Position numbers and translations under genes: made by a program. The notes beneath the pieces are model-generated. The model saw only the letters and a list, made by a program, of their open reading frames with translations. It did not search any database and was not told the origin of the DNA. DNA of 64,000 nucleotides from Pectobacterium sp. A5351 (GTDB lineage: Bacteria; Pseudomonadota; Gammaproteobacteria; Enterobacterales; Enterobacteriaceae), in assembly GCF_028335745.1 (NCBI RefSeq), contig NZ_CP116477.1, positions 4,278,001 to 4,342,000 of the forward strand. The letters run 5' to 3'. Position 1 is the stretch's first letter, and every line of letters begins with the position of its first letter. Shown here piece after piece: positions 56,951 through 64,000 of this stretch.

Positions 56951-56966
56951 AGCGAAACGTTTCGCT
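56951..56966. promoter_or_regulatory. RbsR operator O1
   Basis: AGCGAAACGTTTCGCT is a perfect 16-base palindrome of the LacI-family type just upstream of rbsD. Confidence 0.85.
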
Positions 56967-57015
56967 AATAACATTCTAGAAAAAGAAGTGAGAAAGGCAA
57001 CGAAGAGATAAAAAA

Positions 57016-57043
57016 AATGTGATCGCTATCGAAACGTTTCGCT
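57016..57043. promoter_or_regulatory. Second RbsR operator with overlapping candidate CRP half-site
   Basis: ATCGAAACGTTTCGCT (57028-57043) matches O1 at 15 of 16 positions. Its start is 77 bases from O1, about seven helical turns. AATGTGATCGCTAT (57017-57030) carries a strong left half (TGTGA) of a CRP site; the right half is poor. Confidence 0.7.
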
Positions 57044-57083
57044 AACAAAAAAATAAAGAGAACAAGAGGCGGTTATAGAAGAT

Positions 57084-57114
57084 AGAGAAATTGGCGGGCA
57101 AAAGTCCGCCAATA
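57084..57114 (-). terminator. Terminator of ygiW
   Basis: ATTGGCGG (57090-57097) pairs with CCGCCAAT (57106-57113). On the minus strand TTTCTCT follows. Confidence 0.75.
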
Positions 57115-57133
57115 GGGAATTGAGGATAACGAT

Positions 57134-57529
57134 TTAGAGTTTACGAATCTGCTTCACATCCAGTTCGACGGAGTTGAAGTCTTTATCCAGTTCCCCCTGA
57201 ATTTCCACTTTATCAGTGGGTGAAATCATCTGGCCATTCCAGCGCTTGTGATCGATTTCAACCTCGATCGTGCCTGTTGAATCGCGGAACAGATAGTTCT
57301 CATCACCGATCCGTTTTTCAATATTACCGCTCAGCGTAACCCAACTGTCGTCACGCAGATCTTTAGCCTTATCTACCGTCGTGAGGGAACCCTGCGGATC
57401 GATGAATCCCCCTTTATGCGTGCCAACCGCCGGCGTTTCCGGGTTGACGAAACCACCGCTACTTTGCGCGGCAAATACCGGTGCAGAAACCAGAGCGGTA
57501 ATGGCAAGTAACGCAGCTGCTTTTTTCAT
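57134..57529 (-). CDS. ygiW: Periplasmic OB-fold (BOF) stress protein YgiW/VisP
   Basis: This is a 131-residue secreted protein of the BOF (bacterial OB-fold) family. It has a signal peptide (MKKAAALLAITALVSAPVFA) and an OB fold, with DDSWVTLSGNIEKRIGDENYLFRDSTG forming its middle strands. E. coli YgiW is induced by oxidative and other stress, and the Salmonella homologue VisP binds peptidoglycan sugars and affects lipid A. It is divergent from qseBC, as in E. coli, so its expression may respond to QseB. Confidence 0.93.
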   Translation of the reverse strand: MKKAAALLAITALVSAPVFAAQSSGGFVNPETPAVGTHKGGFIDPQGSLTTVDKAKDLRDDSWVTLSGNIEKRIGDENYLFRDSTGTIEVEIDHKRWNGQMISPTDKVEIQGELDKDFNSVELDVKQIRKL

Positions 57530-57627
57530 ATTTACCTTCCTTATTTTGTCTGTCGTTTCACTGTCAACGATTTCGCAGTCAACCTGCGGGAGTAATTGGT
57601 TTTCGGGAAGGATTAAAACAAACTGTT

Positions 57628-57643
57628 CTTAACAGAATCTTAA
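57628..57643. promoter_or_regulatory. Candidate QseB binding site
   Basis: CTTAACAGAATCTTAA is a perfect CTTAA-N6-CTTAA direct repeat in the ygiW-qseB gap, matching the QseB (PmrA-like) box, and would give autoregulation. Confidence 0.75.
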
Positions 57644-57775
57644 GGAATCAGCGTCTGCATTTTTATTTTTTTATATTGCCAAAATCGCCCGATTTCAGCG
57701 ATTTGTCCTGTACATACCGCCTCCCGATTTCGTATAAAACCGGAAAAGGAGCAGCACATTTCCTGTGAGGCAGCC

Positions 57776-58438
57776 ATGAGAATATTGTTAATCGAAGACG
57801 ATCGCCTGATTGGCGACGGCCTGAAAGCAGGCTTAATCAAACTGGGTTTTAATATTGACTGGTTTACGGAAGGAAAAGCGGGTGCCGCTGCCTTGAAGGC
57901 TGCGCCCTATGATGCGGTTGTGCTCGATCTCAGCCTGCCGGGTATGGACGGAATGGATATCCTGCGCCAGTGGCGTCAGGCTGGGCATGACGAACCGGTG
58001 CTGATTCTGACCGCTCGGGATGCGCTGGAACAGCGTGTGGAAGGGCTCCAGCAGGGTGCCGATGATTATTTATGTAAGCCCTTTGCGCTGACGGAAGTTG
58101 CCGCTCGTCTTCAGGCGCTGATTCGCCGACGCCACGGTCAACTTCAACCGGCATTAACGCATGGCGCGGTGTCCCTGGAACCGAGTTCGCGGAGCGTCAC
58201 GCTTAACAATGAGCCGTTGATATTAAAATCCCGCGAACTGGCGCTGCTGGAACTGTTTTTGCTCAACCCGAACCGCGTGCTCACGCGCGCGCAGTTGGAA
58301 GAAAAGCTCTACGGCTGGGACGATGATGTCTCCAGCAATGCAGTAGAAGTACACATCCACCATCTGCGCAAAAAGCTGGGCAGCGGGTTTATCCGCACCG
58401 TGCATGGCGTTGGCTATATTCTGGGAGACGCACCATGA
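57776..58438 (+). CDS. qseB: Response regulator QseB
   Basis: QseB is an OmpR-family regulator that in E. coli controls motility and virulence genes together with QseC. The 220 residues have a receiver with D51 in [12 protein letters not shown] and K101 in CKPF, and a winged-helix DNA-binding domain ([15 protein letters not shown] near 185-199). Its last four bases overlap qseC in ATGA, so the pair is co-translated. In soft-rot bacteria the pair has been studied as a quorum/virulence regulator, which is inferred for this strain. Confidence 0.94.
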   Translation: MRILLIEDDRLIGDGLKAGLIKLGFNIDWFTEGKAGAAALKAAPYDAVVLDLSLPGMDGMDILRQWRQAGHDEPVLILTARDALEQRVEGLQQGADDYLCKPFALTEVAARLQALIRRRHGQLQPALTHGAVSLEPSSRSVTLNNEPLILKSRELALLELFLLNPNRVLTRAQLEEKLYGWDDDVSSNAVEVHIHHLRKKLGSGFIRTVHGVGYILGDAP

Positions 58439-59784
58439 ACCGACTCAGCCTGCGCCTACGCCTGATTACCGGTTTTACACTGCTGACCTTGATCTGCTGG
58501 TGCGTAGCCAGTCTGCTTTCGTGGTATCAAACGCGCCATAACATCAATGAGCTATTTGATACCCAGCAAATGCTGTTTGCCAAACGTCTGGCCACCATGA
58601 ACCCCGATGAATTGCGAATTCAGTCGACTTCTCTGCCCAAAACCAAGAGTTTGGTGCATAAAAACCGCGGTAAACAGGAAGATGATGCGCTGGCCTTCGC
58701 TATTTTTACCCGCGACGGGAAAATGGTGTTGAACGATGGCGAGAACGGCAAAGATTTCATTTTTGATTATCAGCGCAACGGCTTCACTGACGGCAAATTA
58801 CGCGATGATGACGAGGACTGGCGCATCGTCTGGCTAACCACGGCGGATAATCGCTATGCGATCGCGGTTGGGCAGGAATGGGAATACCGTCAAGACATGA
58901 CGCTGGATATTGTAAAAACCAACCTGATGCCCTGGTTATTCGCCCTGCCGATCATGCTGGCGCTACTATTCTGGCTGGTCACGCGTGAACTCTCGCCGCT
59001 AAAACGTATAACCGCCGAGCTTCAGCAACGTTCCCCCGATGAAAGCACACCGCTGGCGACGCAGCACATTCCACAAGAAGTTCGCCCGCTGGTTAACGCG
59101 CTGAACCACCTGTTTTCTCGTATCAGCGACATGCTGGTTCGAGAACGCCGTTTTACCTCCGATGCCGCTCACGAATTGCGTAGCCCGCTGGCGGCGCTGA
59201 AAGTTCAAACAGAAGTCGCGCAGTTGGCGCATGACGATGAAGCCATGCGGCACCATGCTCTACTCAATCTGGACAAAGGTATCGATCGTGCCACGCGGCT
59301 GGTGGATCAGCTCCTGACGCTGTCGCGACTGGATGCCGACGCGTCCCCCGAAGGGATGCAGCCCGTTCAGTTTAATGACTTACTGCAACAGGCGGTGATT
59401 GCGCATTACCCTACAGCGCAAACCGCGGGTATCGAACTGACACTGGATTTACCGGACGCCCCGGTTATCCGGCAAGGCCATCCGCTGTTGCTGACTCTGC
59501 TGGTACGTAATCTGCTGGATAACGCCATTCGCTACAGCCATGAAGGCGGGACGGTCAGTCTGGCACTAATGGAACGCGGCTTTAAGGTAGTCGATAACGG
59601 ACCGGGCATCAGCGAGGAAGCGCTGGCAAGAATCGGCGAGCGCTTTTATCGCCCACCGGGGCAGGAAAAATCTGGCAGTGGTCTAGGGATTTCTATCGTC
59701 AATAACATCGCCAGACTGCACCACATGCGGGTTACGTTTACCAACCAGCCCCAAGGCGGGCTGGTTGTGTCGGTGAATTGGTAA
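58435..59784 (+). CDS. qseC: Sensor histidine kinase QseC
   Basis: QseC is the membrane sensor partner of QseB, reported in E. coli to respond to autoinducer-3 and adrenaline-type signals. The 449 residues have a first membrane helix (about 12-32), a periplasmic domain to about 155, a second helix ([19 protein letters not shown], about 163-181), a HAMP-like linker and kinase domains. The phosphorylated histidine lies in [16 protein letters not shown] near 239-254. N-box [20 protein letters not shown] and GSGLGISIV are present. It converges on kup. Confidence 0.94.
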   Translation: MNRLSLRLRLITGFTLLTLICWCVASLLSWYQTRHNINELFDTQQMLFAKRLATMNPDELRIQSTSLPKTKSLVHKNRGKQEDDALAFAIFTRDGKMVLNDGENGKDFIFDYQRNGFTDGKLRDDDEDWRIVWLTTADNRYAIAVGQEWEYRQDMTLDIVKTNLMPWLFALPIMLALLFWLVTRELSPLKRITAELQQRSPDESTPLATQHIPQEVRPLVNALNHLFSRISDMLVRERRFTSDAAHELRSPLAALKVQTEVAQLAHDDEAMRHHALLNLDKGIDRATRLVDQLLTLSRLDADASPEGMQPVQFNDLLQQAVIAHYPTAQTAGIELTLDLPDAPVIRQGHPLLLTLLVRNLLDNAIRYSHEGGTVSLALMERGFKVVDNGPGISEEALARIGERFYRPPGQEKSGSGLGISIVNNIARLHHMRVTFTNQPQGGLVVSVNW

Positions 59785-59953
59785 GGATGCCCCTCTCTAT
59801 CGTTACTGCACTGAGGGGGCTTCACCAATCGCAGCAACTCGCTGCTTGTTATTAGGGAAACACGGGGATGAGGTTCCCGCAGGGACGCCTCGCCCCATGG
59901 TCGACCGTATATCTCGATCTTATCCCAACATAGCGCCCTAATCGTGGGAACGC

Positions 59954-61822
59954 TTAAATCTCGACCTGTATCCCCAGCTCAATCAGTCTGTTCGGCGGTA
60001 TTTCAAACTGATCTGCCGCTCGCAGCGCATTTCTGCTGAGCATCATGAATAGCTTACCGCGCAAGCGCAGATACCACGGGCGCTCACCGATAATCAGCGA
60101 TTCATTGGACATAAAGAAAGAGGTTTCCATCATTTGGCAGGTTAACCCTTCCTGCCAGCAGCGCTGGAAGACCTCTTCCACATCCGGCGTTTCACGCCAG
60201 CCATAGTTGGCAATCACTCGCCAGAACGTCGGCGAAAGCTGTTCAACCGTTACGCGACGCGCATTCAGCACATACGGCGCATCCTCCGTTCGCATGGTTA
60301 ACAACACCACGCGCTCGTGTAGGATCTTATTGTGCTTAAGATTATGCAGCAGCGCGAACGGGATCACGCGAGTCGCACGCGAGAAATAGACAGCGGTTCC
60401 CGGTACACGCGTCGGCGGCGATTTCTCCAGCGATGCAATCATCGCATCCAGCGAGTTACCATGCTCATGCAGCCGACGCAGCAGCCTAAAACGCTCGCTT
60501 TTCCACGTCGTCATGATAATAAACATCACCATACCCAGCGCCAGCGGCAGCCAGCCGCCGGACAGAATCTTGACCACATTCGCCAAAAACATCGGTACAT
60601 CGATAACCAGTAACCCTGCCAGCAATACCCACGCCAGATAGCGATTCCAGAGCCAGTTCTTCACCGCCACCGTACAGAACAGAATACTGGTAATCACCAT
60701 CGTGCCCGTTACCGCAATACCGTAAGCCGCGGCCAGATTGCTCGAATGCTCAAAGCTGACAATCACAATGACGACGGCCATATACAGCATCCAGTTAATC
60801 GCGGGGATATAGATCTGACCGGATTCCATATCTGACGTGTGTACGATACGCATCGGCGGCAAGTAGCCCAGTCGCACCGCCTGACGAGTCAGGGAGAACA
60901 CACCGGAAATCACCGCCTGCGAAGCAATGATTGTCGCCAGCGTCGCCAATATCATCAGTGGAATCAGCGCCCAATCTGGCGCCAGCAGGAAGAAGGGATT
61001 CTTGATCGCCTCCGGGTTCTTCAACAGCAGCGCGCCCTGCCCGAAGTAATTTAATACCAGTGACGGCAGCACCACCGTAAACCAGGCAAGACGAATCGGG
61101 AATTTACCGAAGTGCCCCATGTCGGCATACAGCGCTTCAACGCCGGTAATCGCCAGCACCACGGCTCCCAGCGCGAAGAACGACACAGCTTTATATTCGA
61201 CAAAGAAGCGCACGGCGTACATCGGGTTCAACGCCTGCAAGACTTCGGGGTTAGCGATAATGCTGCGCGCGCCCAGCACACCGAGCGTCAAAAACCAAAT
61301 CAGCATCACGGGCGCAAACAGCTTGCCGACGCTACCCGTACCGTGTTTCTGAATGATAAACAGTAATGTCAGAACGACTATCGAGAGCGGGACGATATAG
61401 CTGTCCATTGACGGCGCGGCGATTTCCAGCCCTTCCATCGCCGACATCACCGAGATGGCCGGCGTGATGACCACTTCTCCATAGAAGAAACTGCCACCAA
61501 TCAACCCCATGATGACCAGCACGGACGTCATGCGATCGGAGGTATTGCGTCCGGCTAGCGACATTAAGGTCAGAATCCCACCTTCGCCTGCGTTATCGGC
61601 ACGCATCACATAGGTCAGGTATTTCAGAGAAACAACGAGGACCAACAGCCAAAAGATCAGTGAAAGAAAGCCAAAGACCGAATCAGGTTCGACCCCAAAA
61701 CCAAACTGCCCTGATAAACATTCCCTTAACGTATAAAGAGGGCTGGTTCCTATATCTCCATAAACCACCCCGATGGCCGCCAGCGTGACAGCTGGAAGCG
61801 AACGTTTATGTTCTGAGCTCAT
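59954..61822 (-). CDS. kup: Low-affinity potassium transporter Kup
   Basis: Kup (TrkD) is a K+/H+ symporter of the inner membrane that works at low pH and in osmotic stress. The 622 residues equal the E. coli size. About 12 hydrophobic helices lie in the first 430 residues, including the conserved [19 protein letters not shown] near 18-36, followed by a cytoplasmic C-terminal domain ([24 protein letters not shown]). It diverges from ravA, and rbsD is nearby, as in E. coli, except that ygiW-qseBC is inserted between them here. Confidence 0.97.
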   Translation of the reverse strand: MSSEHKRSLPAVTLAAIGVVYGDIGTSPLYTLRECLSGQFGFGVEPDSVFGFLSLIFWLLVLVVSLKYLTYVMRADNAGEGGILTLMSLAGRNTSDRMTSVLVIMGLIGGSFFYGEVVITPAISVMSAMEGLEIAAPSMDSYIVPLSIVVLTLLFIIQKHGTGSVGKLFAPVMLIWFLTLGVLGARSIIANPEVLQALNPMYAVRFFVEYKAVSFFALGAVVLAITGVEALYADMGHFGKFPIRLAWFTVVLPSLVLNYFGQGALLLKNPEAIKNPFFLLAPDWALIPLMILATLATIIASQAVISGVFSLTRQAVRLGYLPPMRIVHTSDMESGQIYIPAINWMLYMAVVIVIVSFEHSSNLAAAYGIAVTGTMVITSILFCTVAVKNWLWNRYLAWVLLAGLLVIDVPMFLANVVKILSGGWLPLALGMVMFIIMTTWKSERFRLLRRLHEHGNSLDAMIASLEKSPPTRVPGTAVYFSRATRVIPFALLHNLKHNKILHERVVLLTMRTEDAPYVLNARRVTVEQLSPTFWRVIANYGWRETPDVEEVFQRCWQEGLTCQMMETSFFMSNESLIIGERPWYLRLRGKLFMMLSRNALRAADQFEIPPNRLIELGIQVEI

Positions 61823-62159
61823 AAACCTATCTTCTGTTATTAATCAGTCCGCGAAGCGCATCGTTCACAGCAACCCGTCCAAGAGCGCACAGTATGCACA
61901 AATCAGGATAAAAACCCATTTTTATTGTGCGGATCGCCTGCTTAAGAAACATCCTGTAAAGGGTGATTTATTGCTTACTCACCCCGTTAGGGTGTAATAA
62001 TCCGTAAAAGTATTCTAATAAAAATCTGTGATCTGCCGTTTATTATTACTATTGTCTTCCTGAAAGTAGGGTTTTTCTGAAGTACGACGTTCAGCAAAGC
62101 AGGAAGTTTAAAAAATAAACGATTTCAGTACATCACATCATGGGAATAACGGATTAATT
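61823..62159. promoter_or_regulatory. kup-ravA divergent regulatory gap
   Basis: This 337-base gap must contain the promoters of both divergent genes. A small hairpin CACCC/GGGTG (61980-61994) is in the kup-proximal half. It becomes AT-rich toward ravA. No ORF or known operator was recognised. In E. coli the ravA promoter is sigma-S dependent. Confidence 0.4.
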
Positions 62160-63659
62160 ATGCGTCAAACTGCGGCATTGGCTGAAAGAATTTCTCGTCT
62201 CAGCCATGCGCTAGAACACGGGCTCTACGAAAGGCAGCACGCCATTCGTCTCTGCCTACTGGCAGCACTAAGCGGAGAAAGCGTTTTTCTGCTGGGGCCG
62301 CCAGGTATAGCCAAAAGTATGATCGCCCGGCGTCTTAAATTCGCTTTTCGTCATGCGAACGCGTTTGAGTACCTGATGACCCGCTTTTCCACGCCGGAAG
62401 AAGTATTTGGCCCCCTTTCCATTCAGGCGCTAAAAGATGAAGGTCGCTACCAGCGTTTGACTGCGGGTTACCTGCCGGAAGCCGAAATCGTCTTTCTGGA
62501 TGAAATCTGGAAAGCGGGTCCCGCTATTTTGAATACGCTGCTGACGGCCATTAACGAACGACGTTTCCGCAATGGCAACAGCGAAGACACCATCCCCATG
62601 CGTCTGCTGGTCGCGGCCTCGAATGAACTGCCGGAGGCGGATGGCGGTCTGGAAGCGCTCTACGACCGCATGCTCATCCGTCTGTGGCTCGATCGTGTCC
62701 AGGAAAAACAGAATTTCCGGGCGCTCCTCGTGAACAACAGCAGCGAACGCGACAACCCCGTTACGCCTGCTCTCAGCGTCAGCGATGAAGAGTACCAACA
62801 GTGGCAGAAGGACATTGAGCATATCGCATTGCCAGAGTTCGGTTTCGAGCTGATTTACACGCTGCGTCAGCAGCTCGATGCGCTGGACCAAGCGCCTTAC
62901 ATTTCCGATCGACGCTGGAAAAAAGCCCTGCGCCTGCTTCAGGCCAGCGCATTTTTCTGCGGACGGGATGCCATTACGCCGGTTGATATCATTCTGTTGA
63001 AAGACTGTCTCTGGCATGACCAAAGCACCTTGACGCTCATAGAGCGCCAGCTTGAGCTATTGATTACCGAACGCGCCTACCAGCAAAAAAGCCTGCTGTT
63101 CCGTCTGCAACAGGTGAATACCAAACGCCAGCAATACCAGCGTGAACAAAGCGAATTGCAGGCATTTTCGGTAGAGAAACAGGGGCTCTTCCTCGGACGG
63201 AAATTCCACTACACACTGCCTGACACTATCACGGCAGACACGTTGGATCTGGTACTGCAACGCCCGCTGATCCTGCACGATATTGAGGTCAGCCATCTGA
63301 TCATTGAGAAAAATGCACTACAAAGCTGGCTGCAAAAAGGCGGAGAAATCCGGGGTAAGCTCAACGGTATTGGCTTTACCCAACGCCTCGATCTGATGGT
63401 GGACGATCGCCAACATCTAACCGTTCGCGATATCAGTCTGCAAACCTCGATTCTTTCTCTGCCAGAAAAGCGCGACGTTGCGCTTCCTGCCGAAATTACC
63501 GATGAATATGAAAAGCTGAAACTACAGCTACGTGAGCAACGCCGCTTATTCAGCCAGCATCAGCCTTGCTTGTTCGTTCCCAGCGAGTGGTTGGCCAAGA
63601 TAGAAGCCAGCCTGCAACAGGTTGCTGAGCAAATCCAGCAATCAGAGCAACAGGACTAA
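62160..63659 (+). CDS. ravA: MoxR-family ATPase RavA
   Basis: RavA is a hexameric AAA+ ATPase that binds the lysine decarboxylase LdcI and, with ViaA, acts on respiratory complexes and membrane lipids. The 499 residues have Walker [16 protein letters not shown] near 41-55, Walker [11 protein letters not shown] near 110-119 and a sensor region [11 protein letters not shown] near 151-161. The C-terminal LARA insertion (about 330-440) is also present. The start is the ATG at 62160. viaA begins 5 bases after its stop, so the two form an operon. Confidence 0.96.
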   Translation: MRQTAALAERISRLSHALEHGLYERQHAIRLCLLAALSGESVFLLGPPGIAKSMIARRLKFAFRHANAFEYLMTRFSTPEEVFGPLSIQALKDEGRYQRLTAGYLPEAEIVFLDEIWKAGPAILNTLLTAINERRFRNGNSEDTIPMRLLVAASNELPEADGGLEALYDRMLIRLWLDRVQEKQNFRALLVNNSSERDNPVTPALSVSDEEYQQWQKDIEHIALPEFGFELIYTLRQQLDALDQAPYISDRRWKKALRLLQASAFFCGRDAITPVDIILLKDCLWHDQSTLTLIERQLELLITERAYQQKSLLFRLQQVNTKRQQYQREQSELQAFSVEKQGLFLGRKFHYTLPDTITADTLDLVLQRPLILHDIEVSHLIIEKNALQSWLQKGGEIRGKLNGIGFTQRLDLMVDDRQHLTVRDISLQTSILSLPEKRDVALPAEITDEYEKLKLQLREQRRLFSQHQPCLFVPSEWLAKIEASLQQVAEQIQQSEQQD

Positions 63660-63664
63660 CGCCG

Positions 63665-64000
63665 ATGATCACGCTGGAATCACTGGAAATGCTGCTGTCT
63701 ATCGATGAAAACGAGCTGCTGGACGACCTCGTCGTCACGCTATTAGCGACGCCGCAGCTCGCTTTCTTCTTTGAAAAGTATCCCAGCCTAAAATCCGCGT
63801 TACTCAACGACCTTCCCCATTGGAAAGAAACCTTAAAGCAGCGCCTGCGTACCACCCAGGTACCGCCAGAGCTGGAAAAAGAATTTAGCTGCTACCAGCG
63901 TTCACAATCGATCGACAACCAGACGTTTCAAACCCGCCTGCCTGCGATTATGGATACGCTGAGCAACGTGGAATCACCGTTTCTGACACAGGCCTCACAG
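63665..64000 (+). CDS. viaA: VWA-domain protein ViaA (partial, cut by window edge)
   Basis: The frame from ATG 63665 is open to the window end and encodes 112 residues (MITLESLEMLLSIDENELL...). They align with the N-terminus of E. coli ViaA (483 residues), including LLATPQLAFFFEKYP and VPPELEKEF. ViaA carries a C-terminal von Willebrand A domain, which is not in this window. It partners RavA. The gene is cut only by the window. Confidence 0.92.
   Translation, partial: MITLESLEMLLSIDENELLDDLVVTLLATPQLAFFFEKYPSLKSALLNDLPHWKETLKQRLRTTQVPPELEKEFSCYQRSQSIDNQTFQTRLPAIMDTLSNVESPFLTQASQ

Noticed and set aside
59855..59905. Inverted repeat between qseC and kup (GGGGATGAGG...CCTCGCCCC)
   Set aside because: It may be a weak terminator for the convergent genes, but it has no T-run and the pairing is imperfect.

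Overview
The window is core chromosome of a gamma-proteobacterium of the order Enterobacterales, most likely Pectobacterium (Pectobacteriaceae). Support comes from E. coli-like gene blocks (gmk-rpoZ-spoT-trmH-recG; typA-glnALG-hemN-yihI-engB-spf-polA-dsbA-srkA-yihD; rbsDACBKR; kup/ravA-viaA), protein sequences very close to E. coli but clearly not E. coli, an rrn operon with tRNA-Glu in the spacer, and several ERIC repeats. No phage, plasmid, transposase, CRISPR array or defence island was seen. Layout: 1-5.7 kb holds a transporter-like tail, a periplasmic 5'-nucleotidase, an FAD amine-oxidase-like enzyme, gdhA and uspA. 6.2-11.4 kb holds uspB, pitA, the flavoprotein yhiN and a membrane CSS/EAL c-di-GMP phosphodiesterase. 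11.4-16.4 kb is repeat-rich: three ERIC-type elements, tRNA-Pro(TGG), an outer-membrane protein relic, eptB and ligB. 16.4-25.9 kb carries gmk, rpoZ, spoT, trmH, recG, xanP and the AsmA-like yicH (ppGpp, transcription, tRNA modification, recombination, purine uptake). 26.1-30.3 kb carries the leftward genes yiiD/madA, dtd, yihX and typA. 30.4-35.1 kb is the nitrogen-control block: glnA with a sigma-54 promoter and NtrC sites, glnL, glnG, then the small membrane gene yshB. 35.1-44.9 kb carries hemN, yihI with an unrecorded small downstream ORF, engB, Spot 42 RNA, polA, dsbA, srkA, yihD and mobAB. 45.5-51.0 kb is a complete leftward rrn operon (16S, tRNA-Glu, 23S, 5S) with P1/P2 promoters. 51.1-57.0 kb is the rbsDACBKR ribose operon with two RbsR operators. 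57.1-59.8 kb is ygiW/qseBC, and 59.9-64.0 kb is kup, ravA and the start of viaA. By analogy with E. coli, oriC should lie a short distance beyond the right edge, so the leftward rrn operon is transcribed away from the origin. Most genes are ordinary. The less expected content is in the gaps: a modular family of chained small hairpins found inside ERIC elements and also alone between hemN and yihI; an ERIC end that supplies the stop codon of eptB; 16-bp four-unit tandem repeats that begin at the ends of dtd and glnA; a secretion-signal-like N-terminus with paired cysteines on DNA ligase B; and an rrn operon whose flanks combine the E. coli rrnC and rrnA neighbourhoods.
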